In this document: in pieces, positions 11,907-21,063 of the stretch
How the letters are laid out: each line of letters starts with the position of its first letter
How positions within the stretch are numbered: position 1 is the stretch's first letter
Assembly (NCBI GenBank): GCA_039619475.1
Contig: CM077116.1
Coordinates: forward strand, 251,079,440 to 251,143,439
Length of the DNA: 64,000 nt
Direction of reading: 5' to 3'
Source: Icerya purchasi
Taxonomy: Eukaryota > Arthropoda > Insecta > Hemiptera > Monophlebidae
Made by a program: the position numbers and the translations under genes
The notes under the pieces: model-generated
Told to the model about the DNA's origin: nothing
What the model saw: the letters and a program-made list of their open reading frames with translations, nothing else
Databases searched by the model: none

Positions 11907-12246
11907 CGATAGCACGTACTCGTAATTTGGTGCGCATCGGACAGTTAAACGCTGGGAGATCTGGTACGGTATCCCACGAGCTGCGAGCGGAGGTCGTAAA
12001 TCGGAAGCTGGACGTAGTCCTCTTGCAGAAACCATACACGCTCTGCGGTGCCTTGCCCATTTTTGGGAGGATTAAGATACTGACCGCAAACACTCCGGAC
12101 ATTTGATCAACAATTCTAATCGCCAACCCAAAAATCGAGGTGATGAGGACGGTTCATGCCGGTTACCATGTCGTACGTGTGGGCCTGAGATACCGGTCGC
12201 TGCATTTTTATACGGTGTCCGTGTAAAGTGTAACGTTATAGTCAGT
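11907..12246 (+). pseudogene. R1-clade endonuclease, N-terminal half, interrupted by repeat B
   Basis: Codons from 11907 give V-R-I-G-Q-L-N-A-G-R-S, the usual start of an R1 endonuclease, and then V-V-L-L-Q-K-P-Y. In this family the second block is normally L-L-Q-E-P-Y, where Glu is catalytic. Here it is Lys, so this copy would be inactive even without its stop codons. The frame stops at the boundary of repeat B (12247) and resumes after it at 13130 with Y-S-H-E-I-E-V-V-L-H. Confidence 0.8.
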
Positions 12247-13129
12247 TATTTTTAGCCCGCAAGGATGCCAACCACGAGGTTTCTGTCTCGTGGATTTTAT
12301 TTGTTTAAAATGTTATTCTTATTTGAGTTTATTCGGTTACAATTATTATTATGATTATAGTAAATAATCAGTTTAAATTTTTAACTAATATGTATTTCAT
12401 TGAACCTGACACCTATCTTTCGGTACTGGTCGACCGTTAAAAAAGAAACACAGTAATGTTAAATTACGTATACGACGATAAATATTAGATACAAAATTAT
12501 TAAAGTTAATAACAAAATTCTACGTATCACCGTTGTTGGTTCGTTAATTCCGGATCCGTAGGTTGACGGTTCGTTGATTGTTTAGTACGTAGAGCTCGGA
12601 TTAACTATTAATCGGGCCTGCAGGTTGGTGTTCCGCGATTTGTTAATTCTTACTGGACTTCTAAAGTTCGACATTTTACCATTTAAGAATACTACTACGA
12701 ACGGTATCGAATACTTTTTCCACCGATAGACCGTAAGACACTTTTTACAACTTTTCTGGAAAGACCACGATTGCTCTGCCGAAACTCAACGTTAATTTGC
12801 GATGCTTCGAGAGAAGACTCTTTCACTGGACCACAGGTACAACGCAACTCAGTGAACGGTAAAAGGCTACTGATTTTCTAAAAATCTTCTCTCGGGTTTT
12901 TTCCAAATTTCGACCGCCTTTTCCTCCGTTACCACCGGACTTTTCAGAATCAGGTAAATCCTTTTGTTTTTTGCTGAACGGTGATTGGCTGCAAACAACC
13001 GACAACAGTTTCAGGCACGCGCACATTCGCACCCGCACCTCCCATTTCAAATTATTTTTATTATTATTTTATTTTATATTTTATTTTTCTCGGAATTTTT
13101 TAGTTGCCACGTAATGGACACATTACAAA
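12247..13129 (+). repeat. Unclassified dispersed repeat, copy B, inside the R1-clade endonuclease
   Basis: About 883 bp, homologous to copies A and C. It starts near GATGCCAACC with the hairpin CCACGAG/CTCGTGG, holds a GGTCGACCG motif near 12428, and ends at GTAATGGACACATTAC. AGTCAGT occurs immediately before (12240-12246) and after (13130-13136). Taking the repeat and one AGTCAGT out makes the endonuclease frame continuous (R-Y-S-Q-Y-S-H-E). This is the clearest evidence that the repeat is a mobile insertion. Confidence 0.75.
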
Positions 13130-15030
13130 AGTCAGTATAGTCACGAGATAGAGGTCGTTCTCCATGCTCTGGATGGGATCCTAAGGGGCTTCCAGGGAGT
13201 AACATAGTTATAGAAAGCAACTCCAATGCTCCTTCGCCAATGTGACACGAAAATTACTCCGACGGCCGAGATGGGGAACTTGAAGATTTTCTAGGCGCTT
13301 GGTCGTCCTATGTTCTTAATGTTCCGTCTGATCTTACTACACAAAAGGCGGGGCACAACTTGGATGTGGCCCTATGCAGCGGTGGAGTCCTAACATCGAT
13401 CTCTGGCTGGACTCTTTTTTATGCTGTCCAGAGTAATCACATTTTAATAACGTATGATCTACGTACCGCTTCCGCTGTTGAGGCCTAAAGCTGTATAACT
13501 TGACTAAGGCCAACTGGGAACTCTTTAAAACAAAGTTCCGGGAGCTTACAGCTATACACACGGACATCGGTGTAGGTGGAGGCCCCGAAAAATATTCGGG
13601 AGCGCTAACGGTTGTTATTCGAGAGACGGCGGTAGGGACCATTCCCCTATGTCGCAGACCGGCACCGCGTTATGCCCCTTGTTGGCATATATCACGAACC
13701 TCCATACCAACGTTCAGAGAGCCAAGGAAGGTTACCAAAGAGCAAGGTTAAATCCGCAAAAGGGAATAAGATACGCCGAATAAAAGAAACTTAGACTACG
13801 ACTAGGGAACCTTATTCAGCCCCAAAAGGAAGCTTCATGGTGCAAACTCGTGTTTGAGAGTAGTTGGCAGTCTACGTGGGGGCTGTGGTTTCAGCTGTTC
13901 ACTCGGAAGGTGGCTACGTGTAATACCTCAATTAATAGGGCGCAGTAATGCGCACGGCACTGAAGTCGAAGTGGATGACTTATAGGCAAACAGGCGGCAC
14001 TGTTAAGTATGCTGGTACCTTTTACCCACGGTCCTAAAGAACCTAACCGTACCGCGAATCGAGGTTTCGGAAGCTGGGAAACCAGCTGGGACCCTTGGCG
14101 GTGGGCGCAGATGAGTTTGACCAGTTCGAAGTGGCGACGCAGTCACCGGGTTGCAAAATTGCATCCTGGTGGAAATGGTTAAGAGATGCTGGAAGGTTGA
14201 TTCGTCGTGTTTCGTACGCATGTTCAATCACTGTCTGGCGGCAAAACACTTCTCCATTATATGGAAGGCCGCCAAAGTGCGCCCGATTTTGAAATCGACA
14301 GATAAGGACCCGAGTAAATCCAAGTCATATAGACCAATTAGCCTTATTCCGGTGATAGGAAAATGGCTTGAGGGACTTATGCTCGGTCGTCGGATAGTTG
14401 TCTTGGATGGTCAAAACTGGTTGGACCGACGGCAGTTCGGTTTCCGTCCTGGGCTTGATACATGCCGTCAATGATCTGCTGTCCACAGTGGAATCGTCAG
14501 CGAAAAGTACGTTATAGACGTGTTCTTTGACATAATGCAGACGTTCAACATGGCCGGCTGGAGTGAAATAATAGCAAGATGCGTGACGCTGAGCTCAGCG
14601 GAAGTATACTTGCATTATTCGCAAGTTATTTCAGTGATCAACGAGCGCAGCGTACCTCGAAAGAAGGACGGTTGGTTAGGAAGTGGCTGGACAAGGGCTG
14701 AACACAGGGGGCACGTGTTGGACCTGTGGCGTGGCTGCTTTTGTTTAACACGTTCCTCCGACTGACCTGGTCTAAAGGAGTTCATTTAGTGGCATATACG
14801 GATGATGTGGCTATTTTGGTGAGGGCAGATTAACGTAAGGAGCTACGAAAGTCTTGCTGATTGATAGGCTACTAGGAATGGTTTGACTTTCAGTGCCGCC
14901 AAGTTCGTTGCAGTCTTGCTTAAAGGAAAGCTGAACTGGAATCAGGCTTTTACAGTTGGGGGCAGCCAGTTTTACTGTAGGAAAACTGTAAAATACCTCG
15001 AAGTAATGCATAAATCTCAGTCGGGTGTTA
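13130..15030 (+). pseudogene. R1-clade endonuclease C-terminus and reverse transcriptase, decayed
   Basis: After repeat B the endonuclease continues with A-L-D-G-I-L-R-G-F and then D-G-E-L-E-D-F-L-G-A-W-S-S-Y-V-L-N-V near 13270-13325. The RT follows with S-Y-R-P-I-S-L-I-P-V-I-G-K near 14327-14365 and Q-F-G-F-R-P-G near 14433. The catalytic box reads Y-T-D-D (14795-14806) instead of the usual Y-A-D-D. A R-K-T-V-K-Y-L-E-V thumb block near 14980 is the last recognisable part, so the element is 3'-truncated near 15030. Frames shift repeatedly. Confidence 0.8.
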
Positions 15031-15984
15031 ATGATGAACCCAACTATGTAAAAAAATAAAATAAAAGCAAGTTTGTTTTTTTTCTCGGAAAACCCCGTAA
15101 AACCGCAACCGAAGCAAAATGCGCAGATAATATTTTTTATTATTATTTCGCAAGATAAATAAATGTCCAATAGACGAAAATGGGACGAGTCGAGCACACA
15201 TTCACAAATCGGATGCGCACTTCCCCGATTAAACGCCGATGTAAATAAACAAACTCCATGACAAACAGCATCAACTTTGCTCATACGTAAATGGAGACAC
15301 ACTTTTATACTGTAAATATCTTAAAATGTTCAAGAACTGAAACTAAACTAAACGTGAAAAATCGAAACATACAAACTAAGTGAAAATAAACTAGAATATG
15401 GTTATCTGCGACTTGAGAGTAAATTAATAGTAAATGTAATAATACCGACTAGATGAATAATGACTTTTTCTGTTTGCCAAATCTGTCTCATAAACGATTT
15501 CAATGGATACCAATTATGCTAGGTTCTAGCGACCCCGGAAACTGTTCCCACATACCGACTATTACCCAGAACAATAAACGGACTTTATGCTGTCACAGCA
15601 CAACAAAGGGATGTTAAGAAAAAACCCTATGACAACGTACTTATGTGGGGTACATGATTCACACGCTGGAGCCTTCTCCAGCGCTGCCAGATGTTATAGA
15701 TGAGTAGGATCGCCTTTCTTACAAGACTTTTGGTTTGATGAGCATGCTGATTGTTCCCGATAGTGATATACATCAATAGCTCCGCGAGACCGCGAGCCCC
15801 CATAATTGGCATAGTCAAACGGGACAAAGCAAACAACTTTAAAAAATGAGTAAACAGAAGAAAATTCTAAAGAAAAAATTCATATCAAATTATTTGCGAT
15901 GAAAACATGTTCATATCGACCTTAAATCAATTGTGATGCTATATAATAAAAACAGTTACAATAAACAGTTAGATCACGGTTCCT
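15031..15984. other. No recognised gene
   Basis: AT-rich sequence. The minus-strand ORF at 14811-15302 is partly a shadow of the R1-clade remnant. A 69-codon ORF at 15627-15836 is unassigned. Confidence 0.4.
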
Positions 15985-16520
15985 AGTGGGAAATACTATT
16001 AAATGAAATATCTCCAAAAATGTATTTTATTTCTGTAAATTATTCTTAAACCACAATAGTTGATTATTTATAATGTCCATATCTTCTAAATCTTTAATAA
16101 GCAGATCATGGTCAACTAGATCAAATGCTTTAGCTAGGTCAATAAAGGTAATTATAAATTGGTTCCCCCTCGATAGTCCTGTGTTTATCTAATTTACAAA
16201 CATTCTTAGTAAAATAACGGTAGATCTTTTTTCTCTAAATCCGTGTTGGTTTTCATAGAGCAGATTGTTTTTTTCCACGTAATTTCTTAAGTGTTTGCCG
16301 ATATACTGTTCTAGAATTTTAGCTACTACAGGCATTATTGTTATTGGGCGATAGTTTTCGATTTGGTTTTGAGCCCCCTTCTTATATATCGGTCTAATAA
16401 TACCTCTTTTGAGCCCATCAATTGAGCGATTGACCATACAGGTTAAAATAGGAGTTAACAACTTTGAGTTTTGTTTAATGTCTTTCACCCTAATCTCGTC
16501 CCATTCAGAGAAAATTTTTA
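15985..16520 (-). pseudogene. CR1-like reverse transcriptase, N-terminal RT blocks
   Basis: The minus strand reads W-D-E-I-R-V-K-D-I-K-Q-N-S, then R-G-I-I-R-P-I-Y-K-K-G and N-Y-R-P-I-T-I-M-P-V-V-A-K-I-L-E. The fingers block H-G-F-R-E-K-R-S-T follows, and after a stop F-I-D-L-A-K-A-F-D-L-V-D-H, which holds the first catalytic Asp block. The palm DD box is not present. The element's upstream part lies at 18765-19060 on the same strand. The two are separated by a later insertion (16521-18764), and the frame reads across when it is removed. CR1-type assignment is by style of the RT blocks and is tentative; RT identity is firm. Confidence 0.8.
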
Positions 16521-16538
16521 TTAACACTTTAAGCCCCA

Positions 16539-16558
16539 TGTCTCCATATATGGAGACA
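16539..16558. repeat. piggyBac-like palindrome, left outer copy
   Basis: TGTCTCCATATATGGAGACA, a perfect 20-bp palindrome that begins 14 bp from the left end, directly after the terminal inverted repeat. Candidate transposase-binding or replication-associated site; function is inference. Confidence 0.85.
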
Positions 16559-16716
16559 GCGTCTGTTACTAAAATCACCTAATGATTTTGTTACAAAAGT
16601 AGCAAAAATGACAATTTGTAACATTTTTGTCAGAGCTTATACACGATATATTAATCACTATGGAAATTATATTTTTGTTTATTAGGCGTCCATTCTCTTA
16701 AAAAATTACTTAAATT

Positions 16717-16738
16717 GTGTCTCCATATATGGAGACAC
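16717..16738. repeat. piggyBac-like palindrome, left inner copy
   Basis: Same 20-bp palindrome extended by one matched base on each side to 22 bp, about 190 bp from the left end. Confidence 0.85.
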
Positions 16739-16899
16739 ATGCCCGTTAAATCCCAAATGAAAATGATTATGAAGATAGCATGAAAAGTAAACAATAACTG
16801 GTTAATATATTTAATGCATATTTTTATGTAATCATTATTTATAGAAATTTACAATATAATGCACATATTAACAATAAAAATTAACGATATCTATTTGAA

Positions 16900-17089
16900 T
16901 TATTTATGAACCATATTGAAACATGGCAAACACATCGCGGGTTTATTTTATGCATTCTTGGCATCTCGTAAATACTTTTTTTGCTAACTTGTTAGCTTCA
17001 TCGCTCGTTTTACCATAACCTCTATAATTTTTATAACAAACTGTGCAGTTTGAACGTTTACCTTGTTCTAGTTTGTGTTTAACTTTACA
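16900..17089 (-). pseudogene. piggyBac-type transposase C-terminal Cys-rich domain
   Basis: On the minus strand an open stretch of about 60 codons ends at a TAA (16900-16902). It has the spaced pairs C-T-V-C-Y, C-Q-E-C and M-C-L-P-C-F-N-M-V-H-K. piggyBac transposases end in a zinc-binding Cys-rich domain of this layout, which binds the transposon ends. The catalytic DDD domain that should precede it is absent. The domain is well kept for such a short leftover. Confidence 0.7.
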
Positions 17090-17667
17090 TGGTTTCTCAA
17101 TATCTGTTACATGGTCCAGGATATAAGAGGCACGTTAAGGTTCCCACACGTGTAAAATCGGTTAGAATAAACTTGCGGGAGTGGGTGTGGTCTCATTTTG
17201 CAGTACCTATAGCATTTAAGTTTAAAATTAGTCCAAACCGCAATACCGTACGTTTTTTCGTTTTCGAGTTACGTGCATTAATCGTGAGTGAAATTGTGAA
17301 TGTTGTCACGGACTATAAGGCGCGCTCAGTTATTTTCGTTTTTTAAACCACAAAAAAATTATACCATTTTTTATATAGAATTGATGCACTCACAACAGCA
17401 GTATATAGGCAAAAAATGAAAAATGTTATTTAAAGAATATATACACCACAATAAAGGAAGGCACTAGAACACGATAAAAGAAGAACAGTACACAAACGTT
17501 TTACGCAACACAATAATAAAACCCTTGTTTATGATACATCAGTTCCAGGAACACGTGACCTGCTATAAACGAAAATTGTTCACTACTTCATCTACTGATA
17601 ACGTATTTTACCAGCTGTCTTATGTCAACCATATATGAGGACAAATGATTTTTCTTTACTTATGACC

Positions 17668-17685
17668 GTCTCCACATATGGAGAC
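17668..17685. repeat. piggyBac-like palindrome, right inner copy (imperfect)
   Basis: GTCTCCACATATGGAGAC, the same motif with one changed base in the centre, 92 bp from the right end. Confidence 0.8.
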
Positions 17686-17710
17686 ACTGTACTACCCAAT
17701 CAACCCTGGC

Positions 17711-17730
17711 TGTCTCCATATATGGAGACA
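17711..17730. repeat. piggyBac-like palindrome, right outer copy
   Basis: TGTCTCCATATATGGAGACA, identical to the left outer copy, 47 bp from the right end. Confidence 0.85.
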
Positions 17731-17781
17731 TTGTCACTTTTGTAAAGTTTCTTAAAAATGGCTTGGGGTTTAAAGTGTTAA

Positions 17782-18745
17782 ACATATCATCGTTATATAA
17801 AACAGCACCTTCCTCAGCGGCCTGCATTTTAGCTAACATCCTCCCATTAGATCTGTTTCTGATTAAACATGCTGTTATTTCAGAGTATAGAATAACTAGA
17901 GATCTGAACCTCGTCACAAACATTAAATTTTTGAATGACCCTGATATAATCAACGTCTTAGGTAAAACCACGGATATTAGGAGAATAAAAAGTTACATCA
18001 ATGATAAGGTATATAGCATTTGGCAAGACCGCTGGGATGTAGATAATACTGGTCGCAAAACTTACATATTCTTCCCTAAAACATTGAACAGACTAAAAAT
18101 AAAAAACTTAAGTATAGACTTCTTCAATGCCCAAATTCTCACAGGGCATGGTAAATTCAATGAATATTTATATCGTTTCAAACCAAGTGAATCTAAGAAC
18201 TGTCAGTACTGTGATCTGGATGTCACAGACGACTTACAACATACAATATTCATTTGCACCCGCTATTCTAAACTAAGGGAAAAATATAAAATCAACCAAA
18301 ATTGCTCACTTAACATAGGTAATAAAAATGCTAAACAACTTCTTGCATATTTTCATGACGTAATGGAACTAAAAATAAAACAACCGCGTGGTCAACTATT
18401 CTAAATGTTATCACATAAGAACATGTTCTCTCTCTTTTCCTAAGGTGATTATAAAATCAATATATGTGTGCGTGTGGTTGTGTGTATAATATATTCCCTT
18501 ATTAGTTATATTGAATAAATAATATGTATATTACTATCTGTATCCTACAATTGTAATCCACATATCATAAAAAATTTTATATATTTCATAACATGTCTTA
18601 ATTATAAGCGTCTTATAAACATTTGTAAGAATGTATTTGTGACTAAGCGTATGCATCACAAGTACAGTTTCGTATCTACTGTATAATAATTGCAAATATA
18701 TTTGCCCCATCGGTACATCCGAATTGGGAAAAAAAAAAAAAAAAA
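17782..18745 (+). pseudogene. R1-clade ORF2 C-terminus with 3' UTR and poly(A)
   Basis: An open frame from 17782 to a TAA after 18401 gives about 207 residues. It begins with Y-K-T-A-P-S-S-A-A and I-L-P-L-D-L, continues with Q-D-R-W-D-V, I-L-T-G-H-G-K-F-N-E-Y-L and ends in the zinc-type cluster C-Q-Y-C...H-T-I-F-I-C. These are the conserved C-terminal landmarks of R1-clade ORF2 proteins after the RT. A 320-bp UTR and an A-run (about 18728-18745) complete the 3' end. Flanking AGAAAATTT (16508-16517 region) and AGAAAGATTT (after the A-run) look like target duplications. The open frame and poly(A) suggest it is younger than the R1-clade remnant at 10-15 kb. It is 5'-truncated. Confidence 0.8.
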
Positions 18746-18764
18746 AGAAAGATTTCTTCTATTC

Positions 18765-19060
18765 GAGAAACATTTGCAGGTGGAATAAAGAATGAGGTCA
18801 TATTTAACTTGTCAACGTTAGTATTCAGTAACTGAATGTCACATGTGTGTCTATGCTCTTCTACCGAACGTACGAAGTTTTCGCTAAATTGTTCAGCTAC
18901 TGCTGAACTATCCTCAAAATGTTTAGTAATGAAATCATCTACTGTCGTTTTGTTTTTTTTACTAACAATATTATTGATTATATCCCATGTTTTTTTGCTA
19001 TCGTTGTTTGCCATCACTATTTGTCTTTGATAATACTTCTGCTTGGCATTCCTTATTTCA
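18765..19060 (-). pseudogene. CR1-like ORF2, linker between endonuclease and RT
   Basis: The minus strand reads A-K-Q-K-Y-Y-Q-R-Q-I, S-K-K-T-W-D-I-I-N-N-I, A-E-Q-F-S-E-N-F-V and I-P-P-A-N-V-S-R-I-E-E-I-F. This is typical of the stretch just before the RT domain in CR1-like and jockey-like ORF2 proteins. It is the upstream continuation of the RT piece at 15985-16520, displaced by the nested insertion between them. Upstream it is fused in frame to an unrelated ORF1 fragment. Confidence 0.7.
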
Positions 19061-19345
19061 ACAGAACCAGTCGGAATTTTATTGCCATCAGGAGAACGAT
19101 GTATGCGGCGAATAGAGACGATAGAAATGGGGGATTCGATCCCTTCCAAGATCTTATCCTCGGAAAAAGACAGATGAATACCGGAGATGACGGCCATTCA
19201 GAGTAACGCAGAATTTGGGATATGCGCTATGATATTATACGACGCAAAAAAACTGGGATGGGACAGAAAGGAATTAGCGGAGGAGACGGAAGGAAACTTG
19301 ACCGAGACACGACCCCTACCTTGAGGGACAATGCTGGTGGGGGAA
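19061..19345 (-). pseudogene. Non-LTR ORF1 fragment
   Basis: Minus-strand codons give G-R-V-S-V-K-F-P-S, Y-I-I-A-H-I-P-N-like and then M-A-V-I-S-G-I-H-L-S-F-S-E-D, I-V-S-I-R-R-I-H-R and I-P-T-G-S-V-E-I. This pattern occurs in ORF1 proteins of I-like and jockey-like elements just ahead of the zinc knuckles. The knuckles are missing because the fragment runs straight into the CR1-like linker. It may be the ORF1 of the RNase H-bearing family found nearby; that link is inference. Confidence 0.55.
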
Positions 19346-19705
19346 GAGGAAACGGAATTGATCAGCCTGGCAAGTGCTAAAGGATGAAGGTTGCCTAGAT
19401 TTTTATCTCAGGAACAGCTTTCGACGTGACCAGTGAAAGGTCCTGGATGATCGGCCGAGAACAACAGAGTATCTTTACTATTATTATAATTATTTGTACT
19501 ATTGTTGTTATTAATAGTCTTACAGTTGTCGTTATTGTTACTGATAATTTCTGTTATTATTAATATTACTATTATCATTATTATTATTATTTTTTTTATT
19601 TTAATTTTTACTTTTATCGATAATAAAATTCTCGACAACTTTAATAGCACTGTTGTTAGTGGTTTTTTTTTTTTTTTTATATATTTTTTTATTTTTAATT
19701 TTTTT
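19346..19705. other. Simple-sequence region and A-tail of the adjacent element
   Basis: Imperfect TTA/ATT repeats (about 19470-19640), then a T-rich run on the plus strand (about 19660-19705). The T-run is the A-rich tail of the minus-strand I-like element that ends at 19706. Opposite-strand ORFs here are translations of simple repeats. Confidence 0.6.
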
Positions 19706-19734
19706 GGGCGCGCCAGCGGCATTGACCCAACAAC
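19706..19734 (-). promoter_or_regulatory. Conserved 3'-UTR motif of I-like element
   Basis: On the element's sense strand it contains GTTGGGTCAATGCC followed by GCTGGCGCGCCC, directly before the A-rich tail. The same 29 bases with one change end the element at 61392-64000, although the UTR sequences between stop codon and motif do not match. Likely a signal recognised by the element's own RT; inference. Confidence 0.6.
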
Positions 19735-21063
19735 AACAGAAATTAAGGAAGGGGTTAAATAAAAAGACGATTAGAAATAGAGCTTAGGAAAGATTGGAGT
19801 GCAGGGATTATATCTGGAGATGGAAAGGAAAGGACAAAAGAAGAATTATACGGAGCAGGAAGACCCAGTGCCAAGATTTTCGAGTACAAAACAGAGCGCT
19901 CGGAATCAAGGGCAGGGCATTCAAAGAAGATGTGGTTTGCATCACATATGAGAGGAGAGATGTAATTATGAAGGGGACAATCGGGAGAAGGGGACAGGGA
20001 AAAACGAAAACGTGAAGAGGGTAGAAGTGAGTGATTAATACGCAGTCTGATTAAGGAAATGATCGCGGAGCGTTGATAAGAATAGGATTGAAACCACGGC
20101 TGGGAAGAGGGAACCGGTTGAATTTGAAGATAATGAGAGGCGGGATTAGAAAATAGGGAAGGATAGATGTCCGACCATAGTCGGGAATGATTAGCTGAGG
20201 AAAGAAGGAGGATGTCCGAGGTAGGAATTTTGCAGAATAAAGGACCATCGCGGGCGGCCGAACGGGCTAAAAAGTCCGCTAACTCGTTGCCCTCGATGCC
20301 AGAGTGACTAGGAACCCACAAAAGGTCAATAGTAATGGAACGGGATGAAAATAAATTGAATATAAGAAAACGAATTAAAAGAATGATAGAATTGGAGGAA
20401 TGAGAAGGAGGAGAAGAGATGGCTTGAAGAACACTTTTGGAATCGGAGACAATCAGACATTTACTGACCTCTCTTATGGATGGAATGAACGAGACTGTGC
20501 GTAAAATGGCGATAGACTCCGCTGTGAAGATAGAACAGAAGGAAGGGAGCTTGAAGGACTCAGAGTGATTAAGTGAGAGGGAGGTAAACGCGCCGCCCAC
20601 CCCATTTTCGTTTTTAGAACCGTCAGTGAAGAATGTTAGATGAGAAGGGAAAGATGTGTCCAGCATGTGGAAGAATTCGGCTTGGATTGAAGAATGTGCG
20701 GTGGAGCTGGTTTGGAGAGGGAGAGAGAAGAGATTAATAGTCTGCCAAATGCTGGAAAAGTCATGGGAAAAGTAAGAAAGCTTGGAATAAGAAAAGACAT
20801 AAGGCGAAAAATTGGAGACTCGAGCTGCTACGAGAGAAAGGATTGGGATTTTGTGAGGAGCAAATCGCCATTGGTTTTTAATACTAAGATAGGAAGAGAT
20901 AAGATTAGATGAGGACACAGAAAGCCGTTTAATTAGAAAATTATAACCAAGCTGCGATCTGCGGATAAACAGTGATTGCATAGCAGATTCAGAGAGGATA
21001 GCAGGAATGGGAGAAGATTTTAGCGCTCCAATGCACAACCGAAGGTTAGTGTTCAGGAAATAA
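19706..21063 (-). pseudogene. I-like non-LTR retrotransposon, RNase H and C-terminus, 5'-truncated
   Basis: A single open frame of at least 427 codons (stop at 19755-19757) starts inside the RT thumb near 21060 with L-R-L-C-I-G-A-L-K-S-S. An RNase H domain follows with the catalytic set in place: F-F-T-D-G-S-K (D139, numbered from 21038), A-E-S-I (E174), I-V-S-D-S-K (D199) and W-V-P-S-H-S-G-I-E-G-N-E-L-A-D (D255). The C-terminus has a Cys/His cluster (C354, H357, C365, H369, C374). RNase H removes RNA from the cDNA hybrid. No stop breaks this part, but RT is gone, so it cannot act alone. A 3'-UTR motif at 19706-19734 is shared with the element at 61392-64000. Confidence 0.85.

Larger units (their letters stand above)
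16525..17777 (-). mobile_element. piggyBac-like DNA transposon, internally deleted
   Basis: TTAA lies on both sides (16521-16524 and 17778-17781), the hallmark piggyBac target duplication. The ends are inverted repeats: CACTTTAAGCCCCA on the left and, reverse-complemented, CACTTTAAACCCCA on the right (13 of 14). The 1,253-bp body keeps only the C-terminal Cys-rich domain of a transposase on the minus strand, so this copy cannot move itself. A 20-bp palindrome occurs twice near each end (one right-hand copy imperfect). It was inserted a few bases inside the 5' end of the R1-clade fragment at 17782-18745. Confidence 0.85.

Noticed and set aside
11679..12126. Minus-strand ORFs of 118 and 87 codons
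   Set aside because: They are antisense to recognisable R1-clade ORF1 and endonuclease sequence.
19408..19762. Overlapping ORFs on both strands rich in Ile, Asn and Phe
   Set aside because: Translation of TTA/ATT simple repeats and a T-run.
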